This document shows positions 5,414-6,035 of a stretch of DNA of 6,035 bases, piece by piece (the first letter of the stretch is position 1; each line of letters opens with the position of its first letter). The notes under the pieces were generated by a model. The model worked only from the letters and a program-made list of their open reading frames with translations, was not told where the DNA came from and searched no databases. The DNA comes from Candidatus Thorarchaeota archaeon. GTDB taxonomy: Archaea; Asgardarchaeota; Thorarchaeia; Thorarchaeales; Thorarchaeaceae. The stretch lies in contig DAOWNS010000116.1 of assembly GCA_030642465.1 (NCBI GenBank), forward strand, positions 1 to 6,035, read 5' to 3'. A program made the position numbers and the translations under genes.

Positions 5414-5444
5414 GCTTTTTAACTCTATCGAGTTGTGAAAAAGC
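5414..5444. repeat. 31-nt inverted repeat between the XPF-like and synthase genes
   Basis: GCTTTTTAACTC and GAGTT-GTG-AAAAAGC form two nested stems (5 bp inner, 7 bp outer) separated by a three-base bulge, around a TATC loop. It lies 16 nt after the XPF-like stop codon. On the minus strand its TTTTT could act in termination of that gene; it could equally be an operator of the synthase promoter. Confidence 0.5.
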
Positions 5445-5460
5445 CAAATTCGAACTCCAC

Positions 5461-6035
5461 TCACGATTTCTCTACTTTCTCCTTGGAAGCAGTGCTCACG
5501 TAATCGGAATAGAGCAGTTTCTTGGCTGAAGCCACTGTCTTTGGTCCTATGCCTGGCACTTCAGCCCATTCATCTGTACGAGTCAAGATTTCCATGGGTG
5601 AACCAAAACGATGCAAGAGGCTTCTTGCTCTTACAACATTGACACTTGGAAATCCCGCGACAAAAAATTCCTGCTCATCCGCCATGCTATCTAGGCCCTT
5701 GCGTGTCCGAATCACTGGTAACCTTTGGCCTTTACCCTTCTTTTTCTTCTCCCCGCCTTCAAGAATGCCAAAGAGAAGTCCTGCGGAGTGGAGTGCATTG
5801 AAGCCTTTGATTACAGTGATACCCTTCTCTTGAACACTCTCGATCAAAGCATCAAGAGAGCTTGGATGGATGTAGCTAGCTCGCTCCAACGTAACGAAGT
5901 AACCCTTGTTCTTCGTCTTTTTACTTGAGAATGGGACATAAACGCACTTCTTCATGGGGTCTCGCCTGATTGATAGAATGTTCTCTATCAAGAGGTATGG
6001 TTTCTCATATTCAAGCAATGCATCCATCTGCTTGG
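5461..6035 (-). CDS. XPF/ERCC4-type nuclease with C-terminal HhH (5' end outside window)
   Basis: This is the C-terminal part, about 190 residues, of an XPF/Mus81-family structure-specific endonuclease acting on branched DNA in repair. The frame stays open to the right edge (Lys-Gln precede Met 6027), so that ATG is probably internal. The string QMDALLEYEKPYLLIE matches the middle of the ERCC4 nuclease fold, where family members read Q-x-x-x-L-x-x-x-x-x-x-P-x-L-I-I-E-G. The catalytic ERK-x-x-x-D motif would therefore lie just upstream, outside the window. A basic linker follows (GGEKKKKGKGQR). Next comes a tandem helix-hairpin-helix DNA-binding region beginning at FPSVNVVRARSLLHRFG and ending with VPGIGPKTVASAKKLL. 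There is no helicase domain in view and no obvious PCNA-binding motif in the short KEKVEKS tail. It could be a stand-alone XPF or the C-terminus of a Hef-like helicase-nuclease; the window cannot tell. Confidence 0.85.
   Translation of the reverse strand, partial: KQMDALLEYEKPYLLIENILSIRRDPMKKCVYVPFSSKKTKNKGYFVTLERASYIHPSSLDALIESVQEKGITVIKGFNALHSAGLLFGILEGGEKKKKGKGQRLPVIRTRKGLDSMADEQEFFVAGFPSVNVVRARSLLHRFGSPMEILTRTDEWAEVPGIGPKTVASAKKLLYSDYVSTASKEKVEKS

Noticed and set aside
5325..5447. N-terminal extension of the synthase to ATG 5447 (41 extra residues).
   Set aside because: The added residues are a Tyr-rich translation of promoter repeats, the family fold begins at the downstream Met, and AAGGTGAT lies directly before ATG 5324.

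Overview
This window most likely comes from an archaeon, probably an Asgard archaeon. The main clue is a Ras/Rab-type small GTPase with eukaryote-like G-box motifs. It sits beside a SNAP/TPR-like alpha-solenoid protein, an XPF/ERCC4-HhH nuclease fragment, a single-domain myo-inositol-1-phosphate synthase of the archaeal type, an M42 (TET-like) aminopeptidase and a tiny ribbon-helix-helix regulator. Upstream regions carry archaeal TATA-like boxes about 25 nt before plausible transcription starts, with some genes leaderless and others with GGAGG/GGTGAT ribosome-binding sites. A Thorarchaeota-like lineage is my best guess. The phylum assignment is inference and was not tested by any search.

Layout. 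Bases 1-2194 are all minus strand and read right to left: an RHH regulator (2194-1997), a compact FtsX-like permease (1875-1360), its ATPase (1357-668, 2 nt after the permease) and a SNAP/TPR-like protein (570 to beyond the left edge). A divergent intergenic region (2195-2428) separates these from two plus-strand genes, the small GTPase (2429-2968) and the M42 aminopeptidase (3044-4195), each with its own candidate promoter. The M42 gene converges on a minus-strand inositol-phosphate synthase gene (5324-4245), and a 7-bp-stem hairpin lies at the meeting point. Upstream of the synthase is an XPF-type nuclease gene (minus strand, 6035-5461) whose N-terminus lies outside the window.

How the genes may work together. 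The permease and ATPase form an obvious two-gene ABC unit, possibly under local control of the RHH protein. The synthase would supply inositol phosphate for inositol-headgroup ether lipids or solutes. Its promoter is unusual: tandem copies of a TATATGRCCATAGAATAGTA-like element overlap the TATA region, and a large inverted repeat lies just upstream. That is the strongest regulatory signal in the window. The GTPase, SNAP-like protein, ABC exporter and lipid-headgroup enzyme all have membrane-related themes, but nothing in the sequence proves a joint system. No RNA gene, CRISPR array or insertion sequence was seen, and no gene-free stretch exceeds about 235 bases.
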